Virus record (IMG/VR): IMGVR_UViG_3300044720_000010
Location: 1 to 57,406 of that record
DNA: 57,406 bases
From: a virus
Reading direction: 5' to 3' (one strand)
Made by a program: the position numbers and the translations under genes. Shown in pieces: positions 7,070-15,036 of this stretch; the first letter of the stretch is position 1, and each line of letters begins with the position of its first letter. The notes below the pieces were generated by a model that worked only from the letters and a program-made list of their open reading frames with translations, had not been told where the DNA came from and did not search any database.

Positions 7070-7494
7070 TAGTCGGCCTCACCGGCACCCGTCATGGCCC
7101 TACACCACACCAGCACGACGCTATGAAGTGGTTTCTAACAGGGCTGCCGATAAGCCGCTTCGTACACGGAGCAACATCCGGCGCAGACACCCTCGGCCAC
7201 TACATCGTCGAGAAGGCGCATCGCGGCGTACCGATCGAGCTGCATCCGTCCAACATCGGCTACCGCAGCATCCTTCTGCACAACCCGGTTGGCAATCTGG
7301 AGATATACCCCGAGGCAGACCCGCTAGAGCGCAACCGCAACATCGTTTGCCGGGTGCACGGGCTGGTGGCTGTACCGATGCGATACCCGGAGGATTGGGG
7401 CTCTGGCACATGGGCGACCGTGAGAGAAGCTAGGTGGATAGGGTTGCCAGTGTACGTGATCCGGCCAGATGGAAGGACTGTGAGGGACATATGA
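7066..7494 (+). CDS. SLOG-type nucleotide-binding protein
   Basis: 142 aa with the hallmarks of the SLOG/DprA-like Rossmann family: an early beta-strand (VGLTGTRHG), a glycine loop (HGATSGADTLGH), a P-x-E strand (VPIELHP), and a late GTWATVREA...LPVYVI block. Family members bind nucleotide-like ligands, and some act as base-releasing enzymes. The start is a GTG overlapping the upstream stop (GTGA). It is coupled to thyX by an ATGA overlap, which hints at a role in nucleotide metabolism or sensing. Confidence 0.7.
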   Translation: MIVGLTGTRHGPTPHQHDAMKWFLTGLPISRFVHGATSGADTLGHYIVEKAHRGVPIELHPSNIGYRSILLHNPVGNLEIYPEADPLERNRNIVCRVHGLVAVPMRYPEDWGSGTWATVREARWIGLPVYVIRPDGRTVRDI

Positions 7495-8426
7495 ACCGTG
7501 ATCTAGCGGAACAAATTTTTCCACTCGCCACAATCAATCGCACGTCAGCCGTGGCCGTCAAATCGTCCACCCACATGTCAGGCGATATACGGACTCGACT
7601 CGACAGCATCTACGTTGTGTTCCCGAAGATGGTCATGGGCGAGCGTAACCGCCATCGCTGCTTCTCTCTGTCCGACCGATCGTCCCGAGCGGTTCCCCCG
7701 GAAAAACTTATTGCCGAAGTGCGATCGGGAGAAGGACTAGCTATGCCTGCCAAGTTCCGCAAGCGGGTGAAAGGCATGGGCGGCGGCGATGAGTTGATGG
7801 GGGATGAGCTGATAGAAGCACAGCTCGATTGGATTGAAGACGCCCTGAACGCGGCTGACGGCGCAGAGCGAGCCATGAAACGAGAGGCCAAGGAGACGGT
7901 CAATCGCCGGCTCGATATGTTCATCTACATGCACAGCCTTCAGACCGGAGTACAAAGTGGTTGGCTTAACTTTTTCGGCCTACGGTTAGACCAAGGCGCA
8001 GACCCAACGATCCAAGTTCTAGCGCAAAAATGTTTCGAGGCGTACCGAACAACTATACCGAATGCCCTAAGCCCCGGATCTTGGCATCTACCTTTCATCG
8101 ATATCCACGAGGCGGCTACGACAGACATCCTCATCAACCTGTCGGCGGCACGTTGCGCCCATCTGTCCTACAACGATCTTGAAACTGGCCAGCGTATGAC
8201 GTTGGAACGGGCTCTCGGGATCGCCGCCAAACTGAAGGACACGAGCCCGCTGCACGCCAGCCCGTTCGAGCATCAGGCTACGCCGGATACTCAGATAGAT
8301 ATCAATGGCATTCGAGCAGGATGGAAAAACCGGGGAGAACACGGCAACCTACCCGGCTGGCGGCAGGCTCGCAAGATGATCCCCGACGAACAGATAGCTC
8401 CGCTTCCCGAGGGCTATGAACTATGA
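7491..8426 (+). CDS. thyX: flavin-dependent thymidylate synthase
   Basis: 311 aa, starting in an ATGA overlap. The ThyX signature RHRxxSxxxxSxR is present at residues 54-66 (RHRCFSLSDRSSR). Further matches are LRLDQGADPTIQVLAQ in the middle and SPLHASPFEHQATP near the end, where the conserved Ser-Pro and His-Gln lie. The enzyme makes dTMP from dUMP using FAD, NADPH and methylenetetrahydrofolate. It is longer than cellular ThyX (about 220-250 aa) because of an insert around residues 75-150. With the reductase at 41288 it would raise dNTP supply. Confidence 0.88.
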   Translation: MNRDLAEQIFPLATINRTSAVAVKSSTHMSGDIRTRLDSIYVVFPKMVMGERNRHRCFSLSDRSSRAVPPEKLIAEVRSGEGLAMPAKFRKRVKGMGGGDELMGDELIEAQLDWIEDALNAADGAERAMKREAKETVNRRLDMFIYMHSLQTGVQSGWLNFFGLRLDQGADPTIQVLAQKCFEAYRTTIPNALSPGSWHLPFIDIHEAATTDILINLSAARCAHLSYNDLETGQRMTLERALGIAAKLKDTSPLHASPFEHQATPDTQIDINGIRAGWKNRGEHGNLPGWRQARKMIPDEQIAPLPEGYEL

Positions 8427-8587
8427 GTGATGGTCCTGCCTGCCCTTTCCCGCCTGAGAAAGACCAGCCTTCTGTACATCATGTTGATGGCAAGTGCGAA
8501 TGGCATCCTATCTGTCCGCATCCTGTCGCGTGCGACCGCCACGGCTGCGCCCATCCGAAGGATAGCCATTCAGAGGCGAACCGATGA
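8423..8587 (+). CDS. Cys/His-rich mini-protein (54 aa)
   Basis: ATGA-coupled at both ends. Nearly a third of residues 25-45 are Cys or His (CEWHPICPHPVACDRHGCAH), a pattern typical of a compact zinc-binding knuckle. No family recognised. Such a peptide could bind host protein or DNA; function unknown. Confidence 0.5.
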   Translation: MSDGPACPFPPEKDQPSVHHVDGKCEWHPICPHPVACDRHGCAHPKDSHSEANR

Positions 8588-8832
8588 ACCGTGAGGGCTT
8601 CTATCGCATCATATGGGACTATCAACCCGGAATCGGATTCTGCCGCCATCATACGTTAGCAGTACACGAGGAAACCTATGAGAATTGGAATTTAATGATA
8701 ATCCGTGGTGTTCCGGGCGATCCCCATCACATTGCAACGTTAAACATAAATTCTACTAGCGATAATTTCAAAAGTCTTGTGGTCGGTAAACCGATCCGAG
8801 GTTTGCCAACGAAATTCCGTGATGCCCCGTAA
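8584..8832 (+). CDS. hypothetical protein (82 aa)
   Basis: Begins in an ATGA overlap with the Cys/His-rich peptide and overlaps the excisionase-like gene by 11 bp. Mostly beta-strand composition. No family recognised. Confidence 0.55.
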   Translation: MNREGFYRIIWDYQPGIGFCRHHTLAVHEETYENWNLMIIRGVPGDPHHIATLNINSTSDNFKSLVVGKPIRGLPTKFRDAP

Positions 8833-9112
8833 GTCCTCACCGCTGCCCGTAGGCAGCCCTGGCGCCGACACCCTGCCACGGGTGCTCCCGGCCACCAGTC
8901 TGCCCTACAGCCTCGCCCCGCGCGGCCTGTCGCGGGTGCAGGCAGCCGAGTACGTGGGCATCGGTGTCACCAAGTTCGATGAGCTGGTGGCCGATGGTCG
9001 GATGCCCCAGCCAAAGCGGATTGATGGGCGTAAGGTTTGGGATAGGATGCAGGTTGACGCCGCATTCGTGGCGATCGACGGAACCGAGCATAACCCGTGG
9101 GATAACATATGA
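8822..9112 (+). CDS. excisionase-like HTH protein (AlpA/MerR type)
   Basis: 96 aa. Residues about 30-80 match the HTH_17/AlpA pattern (GLSRVQAAEYVGIGVTKFDE, then DGRMPQPKRIDGRKVWDR), as in excisionases and recombination directionality factors. It lies 166 bp upstream of int in the same operon, so a role in excision is likely. The ATG at 8822 is preferred over the upstream in-frame start because of the small overlap with its neighbour. Confidence 0.75.
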   Translation: MPRKSSPLPVGSPGADTLPRVLPATSLPYSLAPRGLSRVQAAEYVGIGVTKFDELVADGRMPQPKRIDGRKVWDRMQVDAAFVAIDGTEHNPWDNI

Positions 9113-9282
9113 CCCTATTGGAACTAGATGAAATAGTTGCCGAACACCTTAAAGGCGCCGATCCTGCTTCTATACAAGGCATCATCCGAGAAGCCTTACA
9201 TCATATGTATGAGGCTGCAAAACGTGGCGAACGGGTTTGCCTAGGGGATCACGGAGAAATTCGTTTTATGAAATTAAAATGA
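9109..9282 (+). CDS. hypothetical protein (57 aa) between xis-like gene and int
   Basis: Coupled by ATGA overlaps to both the excisionase-like gene and the integrase. Helical start, then a basic C-terminus. It is too short to classify, though its position suggests a role in integration or excision control. Confidence 0.5.
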   Translation: MTLLELDEIVAEHLKGADPASIQGIIREALHHMYEAAKRGERVCLGDHGEIRFMKLK

Positions 9283-10385
9283 TTAGCCGGATGCGCGATG
9301 GCACCGGCCAGCGCCATTATCGCTACCTCTACGAAGATGTCGATCGGCACGGCAACGTCCGAATTTATTTCTGGCGAGGAAAACGCCAGCCGAAAATCCG
9401 GATGAAATCTCAATCCGGAACGGATGAGTTCGACCGGGAATACCGCACCGCATTCAGCGCCCAACCAGCTACAGAAAGCCTACGGGAAGGCTATACGGCG
9501 CTCGGCACCCTCCGATGGCTGTGTGAGCAATACTATGTGTCAGCGGCCTTCCAGCGGCTCGGAGACAGCACCCGTAAAGTAAGGCGGGGAATCCTTAACG
9601 ATATCTGCCAAAAAGTCGGCGCTCTCCCGTTCAAACGTATGGAGCCGCAGCACGTCGCCAAACTGCGTGACGAGAAAGCGACCGCGCCCGAAGGGGCGAA
9701 CGGTCGAGTGAAGGCGCTGCGTCAGCTATTCGAGTGGGCGACATCCCCCGAGTACCGGCATACCGATCGCAATCCAGCTCGTGAGGTTGGCTACCTTCGT
9801 AGCCACAACCCGGACGGCTTCAAAGCGTGGACGGAAGCCGACGTAACGGCGTTTGAGACGCAACACCCGATCGGTACCCAACCACGACTCGCGCTCGACC
9901 TGTTACTCTATACGGGTGTGCGTCGAAGCGACGTGGTTAGGCTTGGGCCGCAGATGGAGCGTGGCAATAAACTAGTTTTCACGGAGACTAAAGGCCGTGA
10001 TCGAGTCGTTAAGACGCATGAGCTGCCGATCCTTCCTCCCTTGCGCGTGTCGATCGACGCAACGCCAACCGGCCACCTTGTCTACCTCGCAACGGTCTAC
10101 GGCAAACCGCGTAGCGTCAAAGGGTTTGGCGGCTGGTTCAAACGGCACTGTCGAGCCGCAGGGCTAGAGGATGTATCCGCCCACGGGCTCCGCAAGCTCG
10201 GGGCTCAGCGATGCGCGGAGGCGGGTGCGACCGAATATCAGCTCATGGCGCTGTTCGGCTGGACCAGCACGAAGCAAGCCGGCGTCTACACGCGGAAAGC
10301 CAACCGAGTGCGGCTGGAGGGTGAAGCGGCACCGTTTCTTTCCCACCAGACTTTCAGTGAGAAAATTAGGCCGAAAAAGCGTTAG
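9279..10385 (+). CDS. int: tyrosine integrase
   Basis: 368 aa from the ATG overlapping the previous stop. The N-terminal part resembles an arm-binding domain. The SAM-like core-binding domain spans about residues 75-165 and the catalytic domain about 185-350. Catalytic residues can be seen as Arg215 (TGVRRSD), Lys238, His302-x2-Arg305 (HGLRK), Trp328 (FGW, replacing the second His) and the nucleophile Tyr337 (VYTRKA). It performs site-specific integration. A tRNA-like candidate attP core lies 24 bp downstream. Confidence 0.93.
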   Translation: MISRMRDGTGQRHYRYLYEDVDRHGNVRIYFWRGKRQPKIRMKSQSGTDEFDREYRTAFSAQPATESLREGYTALGTLRWLCEQYYVSAAFQRLGDSTRKVRRGILNDICQKVGALPFKRMEPQHVAKLRDEKATAPEGANGRVKALRQLFEWATSPEYRHTDRNPAREVGYLRSHNPDGFKAWTEADVTAFETQHPIGTQPRLALDLLLYTGVRRSDVVRLGPQMERGNKLVFTETKGRDRVVKTHELPILPPLRVSIDATPTGHLVYLATVYGKPRSVKGFGGWFKRHCRAAGLEDVSAHGLRKLGAQRCAEAGATEYQLMALFGWTSTKQAGVYTRKANRVRLEGEAAPFLSHQTFSEKIRPKKR

Positions 10386-10537
10386 ATTTCAATGCCATTT
10401 TAGGCTGGTGGTGCCCAGGGGCGGCGGGCCGAGTTCAAGTCAGAACAACGGTTTAGCCCGAAAGTGGGAAAGAACTCGGTCCACTAGATTTCATTAGGCT
10501 TTTTACAATCTCTTTCCCACTCCCGATCACGAGTTCT
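10386..10537. other. candidate attP with tRNA-like core and arm repeats
   Basis: The 16-mer tggtgcccaggggcgg (10409-10424) is the reverse complement of the 3' end expected for an alphaproteobacterial tRNA-Phe gene (CCGCCCCTGGGCACCA). To its right are three copies of cgagttc: direct at 10430-10436, inverted at 10472-10478, direct at 10530-10536. A 10-bp inverted pair also lies here (gtgggaaaga 10464-10473, tctttcccac 10511-10520). These could be integrase arm sites or a terminator between convergent operons. The tRNA match is from memory. Confidence 0.6.
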
Positions 10538-10733
10538 GAAGCGCCGTGTGAGCGGCTAACAGAGCTGCGTCGTACTCTGCCTGTTCGTCCGCAGTCGGCG
10601 GCACTTCGGCCGTGACGCCAGCCCAAATCTTCTTGACGCCCTCGACCACTTCGGCACCCGTGGCCACAAGGGCAGGGGCTTCCCGTAAGAGGGCCAACAG
10701 GACCGGCAACAGTTCTGCAATCGCGATACCCAT
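10527..10733 (-). CDS. small hydrophobic protein, last gene of the late operon (68 aa)
   Basis: The first 28 residues are strongly hydrophobic and Ala/Leu-rich (AELLPVLLALL, APALVATGAEVV), followed by an amphipathic, acidic tail. It could be membrane-associated and belong to the lysis cassette. It follows a lipoprotein gene by 17 bp, and an aaggag ribosome site precedes its ATG. No family recognised. Confidence 0.6.
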   Translation of the reverse strand: MGIAIAELLPVLLALLREAPALVATGAEVVEGVKKIWAGVTAEVPPTADEQAEYDAALLAAHTALQNS

Positions 10734-10750
10734 CTGAGTTCTCCTTAAGG

Positions 10751-11062
10751 CTACGGAATGGCCGAGCTGAGATCGCCGATCGCCGTGATAGCAACCCCGA
10801 GCAAGGCTTCATTGGTGCGCGCAGCCATGACAGCCCTGTACGCCACGTTGTCGAGATCCTTGATCTTCTGCTTGGTGGCCGGGTCGTGGCAAACAATCTT
10901 CACCGTGGCTGTGCAAGCCGGCAGAGACGTGTAGCGCAGCGCCAGCTTCTCAGCGAGCGTTAGCGACTGTTCGGCTGCCACAATAGTTTTGCTGACGACA
11001 GGTGACGGTGTAGTGCTACAAGCCGCCAGTGCCAGCATCGTAAACCCGACTACCCATTTCAT
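10751..11062 (-). CDS. small lipoprotein, possible outer-membrane spanin
   Basis: A lipobox (MLALAAC, Cys15) follows a short signal. The mature protein of about 89 residues has three further cysteines and a helical centre. In the lysis cassette of a phage of Gram-negative bacteria a small lipoprotein suggests an o-spanin that helps disrupt the outer membrane. However, its prolines are few and a paired i-spanin is not obvious. Four-base overlap with the preceding gene. Confidence 0.6.
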   Translation of the reverse strand: MKWVVGFTMLALAACSTTPSPVVSKTIVAAEQSLTLAEKLALRYTSLPACTATVKIVCHDPATKQKIKDLDNVAYRAVMAARTNEALLGVAITAIGDLSSAIP

Positions 11063-11217
11063 TTGTCCATTTCCTTTGCCAACTCCACCACAGAGTCAAT
11101 GAGCCGGTCTGCCCGCATGTCCTCATCCTTGGTTCCGGGACCTGCATTCCAGAACCGTTTGAACTTCAAGAGCGCCTGCTTCAAGGCGGCGCGTTCGGCC
11201 GGTGTAAAGTCTATCAT
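11059..11217 (-). CDS. hypothetical protein (52 aa)
   Basis: The ATG at 11217 overlaps the TGA of the preceding gene (ATGA), and the stop overlaps the lipoprotein start. Charged helical protein with no family recognised. The longer upstream in-frame extension would overlap the metalloprotein gene heavily and is not used. Confidence 0.55.
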   Translation of the reverse strand: MIDFTPAERAALKQALLKFKRFWNAGPGTKDEDMRADRLIDSVVELAKEMDK

Positions 11218-11927
11218 TCGACTTCTTCGAACTGACCTGTAGCCCGGTGCTGTCGGCGGAAGCCGGGCATCATAGCCCTCCTGCTTTTCAGTCCGCGACG
11301 GTCCTTCGATACCTGTGTCCATACCCCCTTCGAGTTGGTAACTGACATATAGCCACCGCTCGTGAGATCGGGACAACGACCCTTCAGATGGCGTCCAAAA
11401 TCAAAGGGCGGCAACCCACTTCTGCTGAAGTAGTTCGGCAGTACGAAGTCGGAGGCCGCGAAACCACCGATCGAGTAGGCCAACTCATCAGCTTCGACCG
11501 CATCACAAGCCTCATAAGCCGCAAGCCGGCCGTTCGCCATCTTGAAAATCCTCCGGATGTCCGGATCGAGGATTAGTTCAAGAGCTTCGTGGCTGAGCGT
11601 TGTGTGCCAGTTCAAGCCGAGCTGCATACAGTCGCCAACAAACACTCGGCTATAGGTACGAATGTTTTGGGTAGGATCGTCGTCATGCCAACCTAACGAG
11701 TCTGCATCGTTCGAGTGGCGGTTAAGAAAGATCGGCCAGCAGTCCGGAACAAGACTTGGGATATCGTGCATCCCGGCTGGCACGACTTTGATACCAGGTT
11801 CACGTAGCCGCCCCCGCCACGCTGGAATGAAGTCCCGATCGATCTGAGTCTGAAGCGGCGTTATAACGTCGTTAACTTCGGCGTCTTGTAAGAGAGGGGA
11901 TGCGTTAACCACATACAGGAATTTCAT
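11214..11927 (-). CDS. putative zinc metallopeptidase-like protein
   Basis: 237 aa. The segment TTLSHEALELILDP (about residues 109-122) carries a HExxE-type zincin core preceded by Ser and followed by Asp-Pro. A metal-binding role is plausible, with a further Glu/Asp-rich block (EACDAVEADELAYS) as a possible third ligand. No signal peptide is evident. It lies in the lysis cassette between a coiled-coil membrane protein and a spanin-like lipoprotein, so a peptidoglycan or envelope target is possible. Substrate unknown. Confidence 0.6.
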   Translation of the reverse strand: MKFLYVVNASPLLQDAEVNDVITPLQTQIDRDFIPAWRGRLREPGIKVVPAGMHDIPSLVPDCWPIFLNRHSNDADSLGWHDDDPTQNIRTYSRVFVGDCMQLGLNWHTTLSHEALELILDPDIRRIFKMANGRLAAYEACDAVEADELAYSIGGFAASDFVLPNYFSRSGLPPFDFGRHLKGRCPDLTSGGYMSVTNSKGVWTQVSKDRRGLKSRRAMMPGFRRQHRATGQFEEVE

Positions 11928-11953
11928 TTTACTGTCTCCAAGGGCCGGTTAAA

Positions 11954-12886
11954 TCACGCCACCGATCCGTTGTGTGGCGAGACCGGCGGATACCCGTTCT
12001 GCGGTGGATAAGGATAGTGTGGCGGATGAGCTTTGCTGTATGCGACGGCCACTCCTGCGCCAGCGATCAGGACTGTCACCAACGCGATAAGATAGAACAT
12101 TACGTTGGTCTGTCCTGTGTCGGTTCCCGTGCTAGCCGCCTGCCTTTGATTGAGCTTGTCCACCGCAGAAATCAGATTAGTCATCGCGGGATCTTGGAAC
12201 GCCTGCTTTCCTCGCCCTTCGGAAAGTGATTGTTCGATAGTGGTAAGGCGCTTGCCAACATCTGAAAACTGCTGCTGCTGGTTTGCCAATGCCGTCGCCG
12301 CCGTAGTCGCCACCAACGCCCGCAGATCATCCGCCAAGCGCGATTGCTGCGTTCGCAGAGCCTCGGCGATCGAGGTAGTCTGTGCCTGTAGAGTGGCCGC
12401 CTGTTCCGAGGTGCGTCTTGCCTGCTCAGTAACGGCAGCCACGTCGGTAGAGCGAATGGCGTTGATGCGGTCTTTTTCCGCTATCTGTATTTCTTTCCCT
12501 AACTCAGCACGCATTTTAGCGAGATCGTCCGCGCGGTCTGATGATGCCTTCAGCATTTCAAGCGAATGCTGGTAGCGAACCTCGCTGAGCCTATCGATGG
12601 ACTTCAGTTGGGTGTCGGTAAGTCTGTCTCCCAACGCGCGAATATCGTCCTGACGTTTCTCGACCAAAGCCCTGATGTCGTCTTGGCGCTTGAGGCCCTG
12701 TTCGTTCAGCGCTTTGACATTCTCACTCGGATCAATGCTTGCGTTGTTGCCCTTATTATCCCGTCCAGCGGCGCCCCTCTCTCCGGGAGGCCCCGTCTGG
12801 CCGTCAGATTGCGTCTGCGCCAATACGCCGGGGCATTGAAGTGCGATACCTCCGATAAGTGCGGCAGCGATCAATAGTTTCATCAC
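11954..12886 (-). CDS. exported coiled-coil protein with C-terminal membrane anchor
   Basis: About 310 aa; the start may be the GTG at 12886 or the ATG at 12883. In order: a signal peptide (cleavage near LAQT), a short collagen-like run (GPPGERGAAGRD), roughly 170 residues of coiled coil, a transmembrane helix near residues 264-284 (MFYLIALVTVLIAGAGVAVA), and a Pro/Tyr-rich tail. The layout could span the periplasm, as an inner-membrane spanin subunit or an envelope tether would. Placed directly after the holin region. Confidence 0.6.
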   Translation of the reverse strand: MMKLLIAAALIGGIALQCPGVLAQTQSDGQTGPPGERGAAGRDNKGNNASIDPSENVKALNEQGLKRQDDIRALVEKRQDDIRALGDRLTDTQLKSIDRLSEVRYQHSLEMLKASSDRADDLAKMRAELGKEIQIAEKDRINAIRSTDVAAVTEQARRTSEQAATLQAQTTSIAEALRTQQSRLADDLRALVATTAATALANQQQQFSDVGKRLTTIEQSLSEGRGKQAFQDPAMTNLISAVDKLNQRQAASTGTDTGQTNVMFYLIALVTVLIAGAGVAVAYSKAHPPHYPYPPQNGYPPVSPHNGSVA

Positions 12887-13036
12887 TTACAGCCTGTGGC
12901 CGAGAAGCAGGTACAGCACCAGCACGATCAGCAGAATGCCTACAATCCCGATGCCGCCGTTATACCCCCAGCGGGAGTAGCCCACACCACCCCCGAACAG
13001 CAACACCAGCACCAGAACAATAAGAATCAGCTCCAC
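12887..13036 (-). CDS. tiny two-helix membrane protein (DUF3309-like, 49 aa)
   Basis: A GTG start gives a 49-aa peptide almost wholly hydrophobic, with two helices split by a glycine/tyrosine turn (GGGVGYSRWGYNGGIG). This closely resembles the DUF3309 family of small membrane proteins seen in proteobacteria. It sits between the holin-like gene and the coiled-coil gene and ends one base before the latter, so it may work as a holin partner or antiholin. Confidence 0.6.
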   Translation of the reverse strand: MELILIVLVLVLLFGGGVGYSRWGYNGGIGIVGILLIVLVLYLLLGHRL

Positions 13037-13037
13037 A

Positions 13038-13529
13038 TCAAACTCCCGTGTGACGGGCTGCCTCAACCCGGTTCAAGTCTGCCGTCGCGACAATATCTGC
13101 CGTCACATCAACCGGCGTCATCGGGGGCACCGCTATGGGTGGGGGTGAGGCCGACACAGCAAGGTTTGTCGCGATCTCTCCGAGGCCGATCTGTGCGACG
13201 ATCTTGTTGGCGATAACCTCGGGCGTCTGCCCAAACCGCTCGACCGCCTCGCTGGCGTTGTCGAGAACATATTGAACGCCAGGAACAAGGCTTTGCGGTA
13301 TTAACCCTGTGACGAGCTTTGGATCGGCCGTAAGCACCATATTCTGTGCGCCCTGCTGAACCGCTCCAAGGGAGTTCTTGACGGCGTTCTCCAACACTTT
13401 GCGGAGCTGTGCATCCTTCACATGAGAGTTAATGAACGCCACAGCAACGGCCGCGATGACAGTGCCGGCCGTCCCGATAAGCGCGATAAGGATTTGAGTG
13501 AACGAGATCGTTTCCATGTCACTTCCCAT
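13038..13529 (-). CDS. putative holin (one N-terminal transmembrane helix)
   Basis: 163 aa, or 159 aa if the second Met at 13517 is used; that start has a gggaag site just before it. One strong transmembrane segment (LIALIGTAGTVIAAVAVAFI) at the N-terminus is followed by a helical cytoplasmic-type part, as in LLH-type phage holins. It overlaps the endolysin gene directly upstream. The type is inferred from the single span and position. Confidence 0.65.
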   Translation of the reverse strand: MGSDMETISFTQILIALIGTAGTVIAAVAVAFINSHVKDAQLRKVLENAVKNSLGAVQQGAQNMVLTADPKLVTGLIPQSLVPGVQYVLDNASEAVERFGQTPEVIANKIVAQIGLGEIATNLAVSASPPPIAVPPMTPVDVTADIVATADLNRVEAARHTGV

Positions 13530-14298
13530 CCAAATAAAGGCTCAACGCCAGTTGTGAAGCGGAGCCGAAGTCACTGTCGATCTGGCCACGGTAGAAACCC
13601 TTGTCGCGGAGGAACGTTTGAAGCTTCCGTGACGCCTCCCGGTAGGCCGTGACGACTTCCTCATCCTCGGGCGGTGGCGCCTCCACCTTCGGCGCGTCCT
13701 CGGGGTGAGCATCTTCCTGATAGTCGAACTCTCCGCTTTTCTTGAACCGATCGAAGTAATCGTTCTTACGCTTATCGATGTCGGGAGTGTTGTTCCCGAC
13801 TGCCTTCTTCATCGCCGGCCAGCCGCCGTGCTTGTAGCGCCAGCGCATGTATCCGACCGCAATAGCCGCCGACACGTCGGGCCGGTTGGCTAGGTCCGGA
13901 TCGTTGACGATCGCGTGCCCCGTCAGCTCTTGCAGCTTGACGTAATTCGACCGCCCGGTTAGCTGCAACACAGTACGGCCCCGGTAGCGCCACCCGTCAT
14001 CGGGCTCGGTGTTGCCGAGGTTCTTCCGGCCCCACTCGCCGCCGTAGACGAAGTTGAAGTACTCCTCGGGGCGCTTTTTCATCACGTCGATCTGTGCATC
14101 CGACAGACCCGACACGCGAGCGCCAAAGATGGCGCGGATACGAGCTGTGCTGGTGCCGCCGTACCCCGTCTCGCTACGTGGCTGAAGGGCGCTCTCGCCC
14201 ATCGCAATAGCCGCGATACCGGCGCGCAACTCGTTATCGGTGACGCCCTGCCGGTCCATTTCGGCGCGTAGAATCTCGAACGACTCTTTTTCGGTCAC
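13519..14298 (-). CDS. endolysin, GH19 chitinase-like lysozyme
   Basis: 259 aa. Residues 1-190 match the GH19 endolysin family: catalytic-type Glu35 in AMGESALQ, then GRKNLGNTEPDDGWRYRGR and LQLTGRSNYV. A linker rich in Pro/Glu leads to a C-terminal helical module (LQTFLRDKGFYRGQIDSDFG) typical of peptidoglycan-binding domains. It cuts the glycan strands of peptidoglycan to release virions. There is no signal peptide, so a holin is needed, and one is the next gene. Confidence 0.9.
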   Translation of the reverse strand: MTEKESFEILRAEMDRQGVTDNELRAGIAAIAMGESALQPRSETGYGGTSTARIRAIFGARVSGLSDAQIDVMKKRPEEYFNFVYGGEWGRKNLGNTEPDDGWRYRGRTVLQLTGRSNYVKLQELTGHAIVNDPDLANRPDVSAAIAVGYMRWRYKHGGWPAMKKAVGNNTPDIDKRKNDYFDRFKKSGEFDYQEDAHPEDAPKVEAPPPEDEEVVTAYREASRKLQTFLRDKGFYRGQIDSDFGSASQLALSLYLDGK

Positions 14299-14301
14299 GG
14301 C

Positions 14302-14613
14302 TTACCCTCCGTTCATCTTGTCCTTGTCAAGCAGCAGCAATGGCTGGACTACCTGCGTATACGGGAACACGCCTTTCTTGCGACCGCTCGCGTCGTAGTG
14401 GTCAAGCAACAAGGCTTTCATCCGGCCGAACAAATCATCAAACGCCCTCTCGGCCGCCGCTCGCGTCGGGTGCTCTTGACGCATCGCGTTGATAATAATG
14501 TTGGCCGCTGCACCGTTCACACTATCCCGTGGAAAGCCGTGAGCCACTAGGCGCATGGCGTTTAACAGCTCTCGTTGGGCTTCCGGCCCAGTCTTGGAGA
14601 GTGGGTCACTCAT
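14302..14613 (-). CDS. hypothetical protein upstream of endolysin (103 aa)
   Basis: The ATG at 14613 overlaps the previous stop (ATGA) and is chosen over a start 24 bases upstream. Helical, with a Gly-Arg-Lys-Lys loop near the end (ASGRKKGVFPYTQ). No family recognised. It sits between the last tail gene and the endolysin. Confidence 0.6.
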   Translation of the reverse strand: MSDPLSKTGPEAQRELLNAMRLVAHGFPRDSVNGAAANIIINAMRQEHPTRAAAERAFDDLFGRMKALLLDHYDASGRKKGVFPYTQVVQPLLLLDKDKMNGG

Positions 14614-15026
14614 AGGAGTATTCCGCTCGCGTGCCACTGTATTACAACGTCCCCTCCGTTGGGAGTCAGCGGCAGCCCGGTAACGCCCGTGTCTTCAAAC
14701 AGCACCAACTTCCATGTGGTGTTGGCGCCGCCGTTGTGCCGGTAGATGACGATTGCCTCCACGGACGCTCCAGTGACAGCGGTAAAGGTCACATCCGCAC
14801 CGTCGAACAGTCCGTTGCCAGCCACGGTTGGCGTAACAATTCGACCGGGCGTTCCTACGATCCCCGACAAATCGTTGTAGAAGTCGTGAGCCGCGCTGTA
14901 GATGTAGGTGCCCGTGTCGATCAGGGCCGCGTAAGGGCCGTTTGTAGTATCGTCCTGATCGAGCGAGACGTTGGCTGCGGCGGTTCGAAGGAACCCTTTA
15001 TAGGTCGGAAAGACTTGGTTACTCAC
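14610..15026 (-). CDS. probable tail-associated structural protein (138 aa)
   Basis: Beta-strand-rich protein directly after the tail-tip gene. The composition (many Thr, Gly, Val, Asn) fits a fibre or tip accessory protein. No family recognised. The start is followed closely by SNQVFPTYKGFLR. Confidence 0.55.
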   Translation of the reverse strand: MSNQVFPTYKGFLRTAAANVSLDQDDTTNGPYAALIDTGTYIYSAAHDFYNDLSGIVGTPGRIVTPTVAGNGLFDGADVTFTAVTGASVEAIVIYRHNGGANTTWKLVLFEDTGVTGLPLTPNGGDVVIQWHASGILL

Positions 15027-15036
15027 AGGGCTTCTC

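Noticed and set aside
6933-7433. 166-codon plus-strand frame
   Set aside because: It runs through the SLOG-like gene in another frame and has an Arg/Pro-rich, shadow-like composition.
10386-10430. A tRNA gene
   Set aside because: Only the tRNA-like 3' end is present (in reverse complement); there is no anticodon arm, so it is read as an att core.
10453-10896. 147-codon minus-strand frame
   Set aside because: It overlaps two better-supported late genes in another frame and spans the att region.
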